Below, one piece after another: positions 8,582 to 16,655 of a stretch of 64,000 bases of DNA (the first letter of the stretch is position 1; each line of letters starts with the position of its first letter). Source of the stretch: JABDGM01 sp046349975. Its GTDB lineage: Bacteria; Planctomycetota; Planctomycetia; Pirellulales; Lacipirellulaceae. The notes under the pieces are model-generated. The model was not told the DNA's origin, made no database searches, and was given only the letters and a program-made list of their open reading frames with translations. The stretch is taken from assembly GCA_046349975.1 (NCBI GenBank), contig JAXMBH010000016.1, forward strand, positions 49,192 to 113,191, written 5' to 3'. Made by a program: the position numbers and the translations under genes.

Positions 8582-10381
8582 CTAGTTTTTGGCCACGCCG
8601 GGCACGATTACGGGCGCTGGCCGTCGCGGCGTGTTATCGTGCACGAGAACACCACGCTCGCCGACGAAGTACGTATTGAACTCGCCGACGATTAAGTTGA
8701 ATGACTCGTCGTCCGGCACGGACTCGATCGACTCGATAGAAGCCACGCCGCGTGTGCAATGCAGGTTGACGCCGGTCTCCAGTTCTTTTGCCATGCGCCA
8801 GCCGGCGCCAGGGACCCAGAACGGATGGCCGACCGAGGCAATAAACTGCTCGTTGGCGAGCTTGATCTTCACAAGCGGACTGGGCGGGCGAACGGTCTTG
8901 CCGAGCACAGGCTTGTATTTCAATTCGCCGGTGCTGATGTCTTGCGCGAGCACGAAGTCGCCTAACGCGACGTTCTCGATCGGCACGCGGCCGGATTTAG
9001 TCCACACCGGCGTGCCTTTGCCGAAACACTCAAATCCCATTCTCCGACCGATGTTGCTGCCGTCGGAAAGGGTGATGCCGCCGGCCGGGTTTGAAGCTCG
9101 GGGAGTCGAGTCGTAAGAGGCATATTGGGGATAGCCGTAATAGTAGTGGTTGTATTCCGAATCGTAATACTGCTCGACCGGCCGCTCGGAAGTGCTGTAA
9201 CCAGTCTTGTCTTTCCACCAGTCCCACCAGGCCCGCGGTGTTTCGTGCGCGGCGCCGGTCACTTCGTGCAATACATTCATGATCGATGCGTTGCGGATTT
9301 CGGTGGACGCGTTGATCGCAGCGACGCTTGACTCGATCGACGCTGCGGAGTTCTCGTATCGTTCGACGAACTGATTCGACTGGCGTTGCCGCCGCTCCTG
9401 CTCAGCGGGAGTGGCGCTGACCGGCGGACCGATGGTCGTTGTCCCATTCGCGACGTCGTAGGTAATCAACCTCCCGCCGACATCGTATTGGGCTGCGGAG
9501 GCGCGGAAGTCGTGTGCCCAATCGGCTTCCTGCCCTTCGCGATACAAGCTGTGCGTGTATCGAACGCTGCCGTCATCGCTCCGTGAAACGTCGAACGAGG
9601 ACTCAAGCGGCATCGCCAAACCGCTGAGCAGCATCGGCACGAAGTCGGCCTGGTCGCGTGCCTTGAGCTTTTCAATCGACAGACGGCGGGCCTTAACGCC
9701 CGGCGAAAATACGGCATGCCGCACCAACGATTCGGTCGCCAATTGCTGGGGCATTTTTTCCAGTGCATCGATGAACGCGAGGGCGATGTGCAGGCACTCT
9801 TCGGCGTGCTTCACATGGTTGGCATCGCGGCCGAGCGTGGCGGCTTCCATCGACGGAATTGCCTCGATTTCGCGGATGGCGCGGATTTCATCGAGGGCCG
9901 CGTCATGGGCCTGAACATCGTGCCCGGCGACCGCGCGACGCCACTTGGCGATGATCGGTTCCCACCGCTTGGCCGCACTCTTGGCGGCTTGCGATTGGCG
10001 CTTCGGTTCGAAAGTCTTACTGCGATCGACAAGTTGGCCGTCCTTCCAAGTCTTGTCGAGGGCCCGCAGGGCCTCTTTGTTCGTAGGGTCGAGGGACAAC
10101 ACGACTGCCCAGTGGAGCTGGGCCTCATCGGCGAGCGTGTTGTCACGGCACCAGCGGGCGAGTTTGGCCTGAGCGGTGACGTTGCGTTCCACCGCGGCGC
10201 GGCGGTGGCGATACTCGGCCTGGACCGGATCTTGGAGTGCCAATACTTGCGCTGCGTCGGCCGAAAGCCATCGGCCGTCAACCTGTACCTCGCCGAGCTG
10301 CCAATGTGCCAGTTGGTTTTTGGGCTCCGCTGCAACGGCGTCCTTCAAAAGCCTCTCCGATCGGTCGCCGTCTCCGGCCAC
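8582..10381 (-). CDS. TPR-like protein with C-terminal Hint (pretoxin/intein-like) domain
   Basis: The first third is helical with TPR-like character (AEPKNQLAHWQLGEV, WAVVLSLDPTNKEALRAL), followed by a helical middle and a Tyr/Ser-rich linker (about 395-440). A Hint domain spans about residues 452-583. It starts with a nucleophile Cys in ECFGKGTPVWT, carries the block-B-like GHPFWV, and ends with VLVHDN. Hint domains cleave or splice themselves. Only 16 residues follow the terminal Asn, so no toxin domain is attached. The drawn start GTG 10381 is only the first permitted start codon. The frame stays open to 10525 and encodes a signal-peptide-like stretch (AIAVAATWAWPIHAANE) without an ATG/GTG/TTG. 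The true N terminus probably lies upstream behind a frameshift (see findings). Probably exported. Confidence 0.75.
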   Translation of the reverse strand: MAGDGDRSERLLKDAVAAEPKNQLAHWQLGEVQVDGRWLSADAAQVLALQDPVQAEYRHRRAAVERNVTAQAKLARWCRDNTLADEAQLHWAVVLSLDPTNKEALRALDKTWKDGQLVDRSKTFEPKRQSQAAKSAAKRWEPIIAKWRRAVAGHDVQAHDAALDEIRAIREIEAIPSMEAATLGRDANHVKHAEECLHIALAFIDALEKMPQQLATESLVRHAVFSPGVKARRLSIEKLKARDQADFVPMLLSGLAMPLESSFDVSRSDDGSVRYTHSLYREGQEADWAHDFRASAAQYDVGGRLITYDVANGTTTIGPPVSATPAEQERRQRQSNQFVERYENSAASIESSVAAINASTEIRNASIMNVLHEVTGAAHETPRAWWDWWKDKTGYSTSERPVEQYYDSEYNHYYYGYPQYASYDSTPRASNPAGGITLSDGSNIGRRMGFECFGKGTPVWTKSGRVPIENVALGDFVLAQDISTGELKYKPVLGKTVRPPSPLVKIKLANEQFIASVGHPFWVPGAGWRMAKELETGVNLHCTRGVASIESIESVPDDESFNLIVGEFNTYFVGERGVLVHDNTPRRPAPVIVPGVAKN

Positions 10382-10781
10382 TTCTGCTTGAGCCGCAGAA
10401 GCGATGAGTTGCTCGGCGGTCTGAGTCGGCGGCGCTTCATTCGCTGCATGGATGGGCCATGCCCATGTCGCGGCGACTGCAATCGCACCAGTTTCGTTAA
10501 TTTGCGCGCCGACGAGTCTCGAGATTCAAACCGCGAGTCGATTGGCGATTTCATGACAGGTTCCTGCCGGTTCCAGCGTGTGCGACCATAGACTGCAGCA
10601 CACTGTTCCGCATTTTTCGTCGGTAGTATTCCCAATTTCAAGTAGTTGCCGTGAACTTCTGGCGACGCGAGAAGCCGTATTGACTCTGAACCGCCAAATG
10701 GGTTGCAATAAAGTCCACAGCAGGCCAGCAGGCGATAAATTGCGTTGCCGGGGCATAAACCTGGCAGTTTGGGAGGTCAGG

Positions 10782-10991
10782 ATGAATACCAATCAAACGA
10801 TTTCGAGGGATGAGATTGCCAATCGAGCCTATGCCATTTGGCAGGCACGGGGCTGCCCGCCGGGCGACGGAGCAGAGGATTGGCGAGCGGCGGAAAGGGA
10901 GCTGTTGAGTGCCCGCGTGGGGCGCGAGGATTCAACGCGCACGCGGCTGCAAGCGTGGTGGCAGCGCGTGCGTGAGCGGATCGCCGGGTAG
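10782..10991 (+). CDS. DUF2934 domain-containing protein
   Basis: A 69-residue protein starting at ATG 10782 with GGGAGG eight bases upstream. The segment EIANRAYAIWQARGCPPGDGAEDWRAAERELL matches the short DUF2934 motif, a predicted helical module of unknown function frequent in planctomycetes and proteobacteria. The start is chosen for the ribosome site and because the domain begins directly after it; a longer reading from 10578 adds only intergenic sequence. The gene stands alone between two minus-strand genes. Confidence 0.75.
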   Translation: MNTNQTISRDEIANRAYAIWQARGCPPGDGAEDWRAAERELLSARVGREDSTRTRLQAWWQRVRERIAG

Positions 10992-11026
10992 GCTTCCTTC
11001 GCCGCTCGTTCGATCCGAAGAAATGC

Positions 11027-13570
11027 CTAGCGCAGCGACCGCGAGCGTTCGGCGACGCGGTTTGTCGCACTGGGGCCCACTGCGATTCCCGCCCAGCCGT
11101 CTTCGAGCACCAGCTGCGTGATCATCAGACCGTCGAAAGCGTGGTCGTCTTGGCCATCGAAGTGGACCATCGTCAGCACGCGGTCCGGGGCCAGCACTTG
11201 TTGGAAGATGTTGTGGAGCCGGGCGCGTTCGCCGGAGCTGATTTGGCCTTCGATGCCGAGCGTTCCATCGCGCGACAGCTGGGCGCTGAGCCCGTCGACC
11301 GACGGTTGATATTTGGCGTGGACGATAATGTTGGTCATGGCTTCGCCGTCGAGCTCGACGCTGTCGAACGCGATGGCGACTTCAAGTCGGCCGTCTTGGA
11401 TATGAACCTGGACGGCGTTCTGCGGGGCGAATTGAAAAATTGTGTCGCGGCGGATGGCTTGCGGTTCTTCAGTCGCGAGCTTCGGGAACTGTTTGCGGAG
11501 CTTGGCCTGTAACTCGGCGCCGCTGAGTCGCTGGCCGTCGAGGCCGAGCGTCGTGGCCAGGTTCGTGATCGCGGTTTCGTGGACCTGCAAGCTGGCGAGA
11601 CTATCGGCGAGTGCCCGCGGCCGCGGCGTGTTCGAGCCGAGTTGGTCTTCGCCGGCGACGCGCAGCCGCGCGACGAGCCGTTCGGGCGTCGACTTCATTT
11701 CGATCGTCGTGAGCTTGATGCCGTATTGGTCGAACCGCTCGGTGAAGCGGGCATACGCGTTTTGGCGGGCGCGCTCCATGGCGTCGTGGGCTTCCCGGTC
11801 GAGCGTGTCGCCGGCCTGGGCGGAGACTTTCGATTCCATCTCGGTGCGGACGCGGTTCTGGCGAGCGCGGTACTCCTGCAGGGCGCGGTCGCGAGCGATG
11901 CCGCCGACCACAGGCACCCAGTCGTAGTCGGTCGTGACGCCGATCAATCGCGTTTGCGAAGTGGCGTCGATATCGGCGGGTTGCATGTGTACGCCATCCG
12001 GGCGGACGACGATCGACTTCGAGCCGGAAAACTCGGTGGCGCCGCGGCTGCGGAAACGCACGGGGCCGGAATTGGCGAGCGTATTCGATTCCACGGTGCC
12101 GGTGGTTTCAATGCGGAGTTGCCATTCGTTTTCAGCTGGCGCGAGCTCGACCCGGCTTTGGGAGAACACGTCCGACTGACCGCGAACAAAGGCGCCGCCG
12201 ATGCGATCACGCACGGGGCGGGTTTCGGAACGCCGCGCGCCGACGATGCGGTTGATTAATTCGCCAGTGATCGCGATGCGCACGTTGGCATTGCGGTAAT
12301 GTTGCTCGACCGCGTCGGCCAGGGCCCGGTCAAACGAGGCGGGCGATGCAGCCAGAGCCCGCTGTTGTGCGGCGATGTGGTTGCCCAACGCGGGGTCGCG
12401 GGTCAGCTCATATCGTTCCAGGTCTTGGCTGAGGGCCGCCGCGTTTGCTGGCGTCGACGGTTCGGCAGGGGCGCTATCGAAGTACGGGCTCAACTGGCCG
12501 CGGGCGGCCGTGCGGCCCTGAAAGTGGTAGGCCATCCGCTCTTCGTGTAGGGCGACCCAGCAATCGATGCGGCGGGCGAGCGCCCAGTGAGCGCGCAACA
12601 ACTCCACACGCAGGCGGCTGTCGCCCGTGGAGTCGGCGAGTTGAAGGGCCTCTTGGGCGGCGTCGCTGAGGTCGGCCAAAATTGGCTGCACATCTTCGCC
12701 TTCCAATTGCGGGCGATCGGTAATCGCATGCAGCTGGTTGCCGACATGACTGGCCCAAGGGGCCGAATGCGGATATTGCGAGAGTCTTTGCAGCTGGTCG
12801 TACAGCGATTGCGGCACGCACCACGAGACCGCTTGCGGTCGCGCGGGCCGCATTGCCAGCCGGTCGCCGGGGCCGACCAGTTGCAGTTGGCTAGCGGTCG
12901 ATGACCGCCAACCTGGGGCGGGCGCCGCGTTGAGCGCGTACACTTCACGAGTCACAACCTCTGTCAGCCGGGATACTAGCCGCTTGGCGATAGCGGCCGG
13001 CGAATAATCGGCGACGAATTCCCCGACCCTAGCCAGCGAGGTCGTGACGACTTCTGGCGAGTCGACAAGCGATGCCAGGTCGCTGCCGTCGGTTTGCGGG
13101 AAGCAATTGACGCCGCCGATCGGTGGCGCCCAGGGCTTCCATAGCAGCGGCTGGTCATACTGCGTGGTCGCCGCAGCGCCGAACCGTCCGTACGTTGTAT
13201 GGGCGGCGACAAGCTCGTCGATGGTTGGCGAGCCCCATGACACTTGTGATTCACCAGTTTGCGCGTCGGCCATCAGACCGAAATGAATGTTGCCGAAGTC
13301 GTACCGCGACGAAGGAAGGGCGAACGGCGCGACCGCCTTTACGCCGTCGCTTCCCGAGACGAACAAGCCACCATCATTGTGGAACATCTCGGCCGTTTGT
13401 TGCTTGGCGTGCTCGCAACTCCAGTAATATGGCGCGGCGAGGCAGAACAGCAGCAGCCCAGCGAGCATCAGCACGCAGGGCCAGGGACTCGGTTCACGTT
13501 CAACTTGCATCTTGCGATCGGCGCGGGATTCTGGGTGCCGAGGAGGTGTGGGGCGATTATATTCGGACAT
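11027..13570 (-). CDS. Large hypothetical protein with N-terminal membrane anchor
   Basis: The protein has 847 residues from ATG 13570. A proline-rich cytoplasmic start is followed by one strong transmembrane segment (CVLMLAGLLLFCLAAPYYW, about residues 32-50) and a long extracytoplasmic region. That region has beta-rich stretches, a helical central part, and a later segment (about 430-640) that looks like a repeated beta-barrel-like unit, with several RIAITGELIN and RFRSRGATEF type strands. I do not recognise a named domain. An upstream in-frame ATG at 13669 adds 33 residues without domain features, so I prefer 13570. Planctomycete genomes encode many such long anchored proteins; function unknown. 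Confidence 0.7.
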   Translation of the reverse strand: MSEYNRPTPPRHPESRADRKMQVEREPSPWPCVLMLAGLLLFCLAAPYYWSCEHAKQQTAEMFHNDGGLFVSGSDGVKAVAPFALPSSRYDFGNIHFGLMADAQTGESQVSWGSPTIDELVAAHTTYGRFGAAATTQYDQPLLWKPWAPPIGGVNCFPQTDGSDLASLVDSPEVVTTSLARVGEFVADYSPAAIAKRLVSRLTEVVTREVYALNAAPAPGWRSSTASQLQLVGPGDRLAMRPARPQAVSWCVPQSLYDQLQRLSQYPHSAPWASHVGNQLHAITDRPQLEGEDVQPILADLSDAAQEALQLADSTGDSRLRVELLRAHWALARRIDCWVALHEERMAYHFQGRTAARGQLSPYFDSAPAEPSTPANAAALSQDLERYELTRDPALGNHIAAQQRALAASPASFDRALADAVEQHYRNANVRIAITGELINRIVGARRSETRPVRDRIGGAFVRGQSDVFSQSRVELAPAENEWQLRIETTGTVESNTLANSGPVRFRSRGATEFSGSKSIVVRPDGVHMQPADIDATSQTRLIGVTTDYDWVPVVGGIARDRALQEYRARQNRVRTEMESKVSAQAGDTLDREAHDAMERARQNAYARFTERFDQYGIKLTTIEMKSTPERLVARLRVAGEDQLGSNTPRPRALADSLASLQVHETAITNLATTLGLDGQRLSGAELQAKLRKQFPKLATEEPQAIRRDTIFQFAPQNAVQVHIQDGRLEVAIAFDSVELDGEAMTNIIVHAKYQPSVDGLSAQLSRDGTLGIEGQISSGERARLHNIFQQVLAPDRVLTMVHFDGQDDHAFDGLMITQLVLEDGWAGIAVGPSATNRVAERSRSLR

Positions 13571-13827
13571 GGTGGATGGCCCGGAGCGGGGTTGGGCCCA
13601 TGCCGCTCTCGCAACAACCCCAACGCGACGTTTCGAGTTCGTCGATCGGTTGAGGCCGTCTGCGAGCAAGCACTTACGGCAGGCAGTGGCGGGAACACAA
13701 AATCAGGCTATCTGGTAAGATCGGTATGCATTGCCCGATGAATAGAATGAGAATTGCCGCAACCGCGGTGTGGTTGCTAGCGGAGGGGCTGAGTTTTGGA
13801 AGCCTTTGCGGGCTTTGAGGAGCGCGG

Positions 13828-14754
13828 ATGAAGACCGAAGGTGAAGTTCACCGGCTGCGAATTTACGTCAATGAGAGCGATCGCTGGCAAGGCCGGCCGC
13901 TGTACGAAACGCTGATCCGCACGGCCAAAGAGAAAGGGCTGGCCGGGGCGACGGCGTTGCGCGGCGTGGAAGGCTTTGGCGCCAGCGGCCGAGTGCATTC
14001 GGTCAAGGTGTTGCACTTGTCGGAAGATGTGCCGATTGTAGTGGAGATTGTCGATTCGGCGGAGCGGATCGCCATGCTACTCCCAGTGCTCGATACCATG
14101 GTGCTGGAAGGAGCCGTAACGATCGAGCGCGTGCACTGCATAATGTACCGACGCGACCAGACAGCACCGGGCGATGTTGAGTTTGAAGATGAATATCAGC
14201 TCGACACCGGCGATGAAGCGCCAGCAGCGCCGGCAGGGGCGGTTGGGGAACCACGGGCGGCCGCCAGCGGGCCGGGGTCGCCGAACACCGTTTCGCCGCC
14301 GGCACTCGAATTCACTGATCGGGCACACCAGATTCTGACAGCGGCGCGCGAGTCGGCGGGCAAATCGCGGCACTTGTACGCCGATAGCGTCGATGTGTTG
14401 CTCGCGATGCTCTGCGAAACGCGCGGCATCGCGCAGAATGTACTCAAGTCGCTCAGTGTCGACTGCAAGATGGTGGAGCGGTCGCTCAATGAATCGGTGA
14501 TCCGCGATGATGCGGCGGCCGGCTATCTGAAAACGCTCCTTTCACGAAGTAGCGCCGCCGCGCGTTGGTTGGGCGACGAATTCACGGGCGCCGAACATCT
14601 CCTGCTTGCGCTCTGCCAGATTCGTCCCAGCGCCGCGACCGATGTTCTCACGCGGTTGGGCGCTCAGCCGCGCGACATCTGCCGAGAAGTGCTTGCCAAC
14701 ATCGGCCACGAAGGCGATTGGCAACGCTGGCTGGCGGATCACCCGGAGTTGTAA
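13828..14754 (+). CDS. DUF190 domain fused to Clp N-terminal domain
   Basis: The 308-residue protein combines two domains. Residues 1-110 match DUF190, a PII-like ferredoxin fold often encoded beside CrcB fluoride channels (VYETLIRTAKEKGLAGATALRG variant, with GASGRVHS and VVEIVDSAERI). After a Pro/Ala linker (about 125-160), residues 165-308 match the double helical Clp N-terminal repeat (LEFTDRAHQILTAARESAG and GDEFTGAEHLLLALCQ), which in ClpA/B/C binds adaptors or substrates. No AAA+ ATPase follows. The gene stands alone on the plus strand. A regulatory or adaptor role that presents PII-like sensing to a Clp machine is inference only. Confidence 0.8.
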   Translation: MKTEGEVHRLRIYVNESDRWQGRPLYETLIRTAKEKGLAGATALRGVEGFGASGRVHSVKVLHLSEDVPIVVEIVDSAERIAMLLPVLDTMVLEGAVTIERVHCIMYRRDQTAPGDVEFEDEYQLDTGDEAPAAPAGAVGEPRAAASGPGSPNTVSPPALEFTDRAHQILTAARESAGKSRHLYADSVDVLLAMLCETRGIAQNVLKSLSVDCKMVERSLNESVIRDDAAAGYLKTLLSRSSAAARWLGDEFTGAEHLLLALCQIRPSAATDVLTRLGAQPRDICREVLANIGHEGDWQRWLADHPEL

Positions 14755-14788
14755 TGGTTGAATTTCCGCAGACGGCTTGCCATACGCA

Positions 14789-15367
14789 TTAGCCGACCCT
14801 ATCTGGCAACCGTTCACATATTAAGTCGACGATTTCCTTGAGTGTCGGAAGCAATGCAGCATCAATTTTTCCCGAACTGCTGATGAATGGTATCAGCACA
14901 CCATATGAGTCTCGACCATCGTCGTCGAAATGATCGGTAAGTTTTGGAAACAGATCGTAAAGCTTGATGGGTTTTGCCGCGGCGGGGTGCCGTTTTCTGC
15001 CACCACCAAGGTGGCCGCGATGAAGGATACATACGGATGAACCGGATTGCACAAACCCCCCTTTATAACTCCGATCTATTCCCGACTTGATAATGTTAAT
15101 CTGAATAGCATCCTTAAGCATCTTCGGTTTTCCCTGACCGAAAAAGTTCAGATATGCCTTCGATCGACCGTCGCTCACTTTTTTTTCGTCATATCGGTAG
15201 TAGATATCCCAACTGTTCAGATAATAGGCAGGAAATGTGCGCGGCGGATTCCAGCCACGCGTTCCATACGAACCAGTAAATTGTCTTCCGCGTCGCTGCA
15301 GTTCATCTTTCAAAAAGTCTTGATACTTGCTGATTTCTATGCGATTGGTAATAAGTTTGAACACCAT
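14789..15367 (-). CDS. Hypothetical protein, AT-rich orphan
   Basis: A 192-residue soluble protein starting at ATG 15367 (MVFKLITNRIE); an ATG at 15385 adds only six residues. It is visibly richer in A/T than its neighbours and uses Lys, Ile, Tyr and Phe far more than nearby proteins, which suggests recent transfer. Notable segments are SWDIYYRYDEKK, a central SGSSVCILHRGHLGGG and an acidic DHFDDDGRDSYG loop. I do not recognise a family; a nuclease-like or defence-associated role could be tested but nothing in the sequence establishes it. Confidence 0.6.
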   Translation of the reverse strand: MVFKLITNRIEISKYQDFLKDELQRRGRQFTGSYGTRGWNPPRTFPAYYLNSWDIYYRYDEKKVSDGRSKAYLNFFGQGKPKMLKDAIQINIIKSGIDRSYKGGFVQSGSSVCILHRGHLGGGRKRHPAAAKPIKLYDLFPKLTDHFDDDGRDSYGVLIPFISSSGKIDAALLPTLKEIVDLICERLPDRVG

Positions 15368-15402
15368 ATCAGTGTGCTCCTGCAAGTGATATTACTGCAT
15401 AG

Positions 15403-16200
15403 TCACTTCCACTCCGGGCGGCGTTTTTCGACGAAGGCGGTGAGGCCTTCTTGAGCGGCTTCGGTGGTGCGGGCGGTCGCGCTCATGGCGGCGCCGACCG
15501 ATAGCTGTGTGGCAAGTTGTTCGCCAATCGTTTCGTAGAGCAGCCGCTTGGTGAGTTGCATCGATTCGGGCGCGCCGGCCGCGCATTCCTCGCCGAGTTG
15601 CGCGCAGCGAGCCCAGAGGCGGGGCTCATCGATGAGTTCGTGGTAGATTCCGAGCCGGAGCGTTTCCCCAGCGGGATAGAGGGCGGATGTCATGAGCAGC
15701 CGCGCCGCCACGCTACCGCCGACACGAAAGGCCAACAGCGGCGCGACAACCCCGGCGATCAGCCCCCGGCGCGGTTCGGGTAAGCCGAATTGAGCCGATG
15801 GCGTCGCGACGACGATGTCGCACGCGAGCACCAAGCCCGCGCCGCCCGCTACGGCGGGTCCGTTCACCGAGGCGATGATCGGCTTGGGCAGCTGGATCAT
15901 TTGAGTGACGAGTTCGGCATACGTTTCTGCCGTATCGCCCCATTCCTGGTTCTTGTCGTCTTCGGGGAGCGTGGCGGCAGCGTGCATTTCGTGCACGTCC
16001 ATGCCGGCGCAGAAGGCCGAGCCCGCGCCAGTGAGGACGACGGCCCGTACGCGTTTTTCCATGTGCAGATCGCGAAATGCCTCGGCCAGTTGCGAGAGCA
16101 TGGCGCGCGTCAGGGCGTTTCGTCGCTGCGGTCGGTTGAGCACGATCGTACCGACAGCGCCGGTTACTTTCACGTCGATGGCATGGCTGGACATGTACAT
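15403..16200 (-). CDS. Enoyl-CoA hydratase/isomerase family protein
   Basis: The 265-residue protein has the crotonase fold. The oxyanion-hole segments are SAFCAGMDVHEM (about 60-72) and NGPAVAGGAGLVLACDIVVA (about 113-133), followed by the FGLPEPRRGLIAG region. It hydrates or isomerises an acyl-CoA. The Glu of FGLPEP is in the place of one of the usual catalytic acids, but the second hydratase Glu is not obvious, so isomerase, hydratase or methylglutaconyl-CoA hydratase-like activity all remain possible. No beta-oxidation partners are adjacent. ATG 16194 is an alternative start. Confidence 0.88.
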   Translation of the reverse strand: MYMSSHAIDVKVTGAVGTIVLNRPQRRNALTRAMLSQLAEAFRDLHMEKRVRAVVLTGAGSAFCAGMDVHEMHAAATLPEDDKNQEWGDTAETYAELVTQMIQLPKPIIASVNGPAVAGGAGLVLACDIVVATPSAQFGLPEPRRGLIAGVVAPLLAFRVGGSVAARLLMTSALYPAGETLRLGIYHELIDEPRLWARCAQLGEECAAGAPESMQLTKRLLYETIGEQLATQLSVGAAMSATARTTEAAQEGLTAFVEKRRPEWK

Positions 16201-16310
16201 GAGGAAGGGGTGAGGGGGCAGGGAGCAGGGGAGGGGGTTGCGGACTGCATGCTCGCGAATTCAGCTGCATTACTCTACGGATATCGCTCGGTCGCGACTT
16301 GCTTTACCAT

Positions 16311-16374
16311 TAACCGCCGGGCGCTAGCCCGCGGTTGAAATGGCAAAAAACCGCGAGCTAGCGCTCGTCGGCTA
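16311..16374. repeat. Palindromic intergenic repeat (REP-like), two inverted copies
   Basis: A 24-bp unit of the form CCGGGCGCTAGCCCGCGG appears at 16314-16335. A diverged inverted copy follows at about 16349-16374, giving a hairpin with a short AT-rich loop. The same unit occurs singly at 50975 and 59142. It lies in the 455-bp gap between the enoyl-CoA hydratase and rpoD-like genes, which otherwise holds no gene I can support. Confidence 0.7.
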
Positions 16375-16655
16375 GTTTCGATATCGCGTAGTTTGTAACC
16401 GATATCATCGCAAGGCTCGGCCAGCTGAATTTCATTCGCCGGAACCTCTTTCGCGTTCGCTACGTAACGATTGTAGGAGTTCGACCATCGAGCGACGAGA
16501 TTCGCATGTTGTTTCTTGGCAACGGTGTTGACACGCGTTTGATGCAGTAACTCACCAGCCGCCCCGTAAAGTCCGCTGCGGTGTGACTCACTCTCATCTT
16601 CAACTCTATTGCCTGTAATCACTTACGCCGCGCTGCACGGCCGCGTCGCGGTGGG

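Noticed and set aside
16275..16622. Minus-strand 115-codon frame before rpoD
   Set aside because: Its C-terminal part is translated from the palindromic repeat; no recognisable domain and no start signal.
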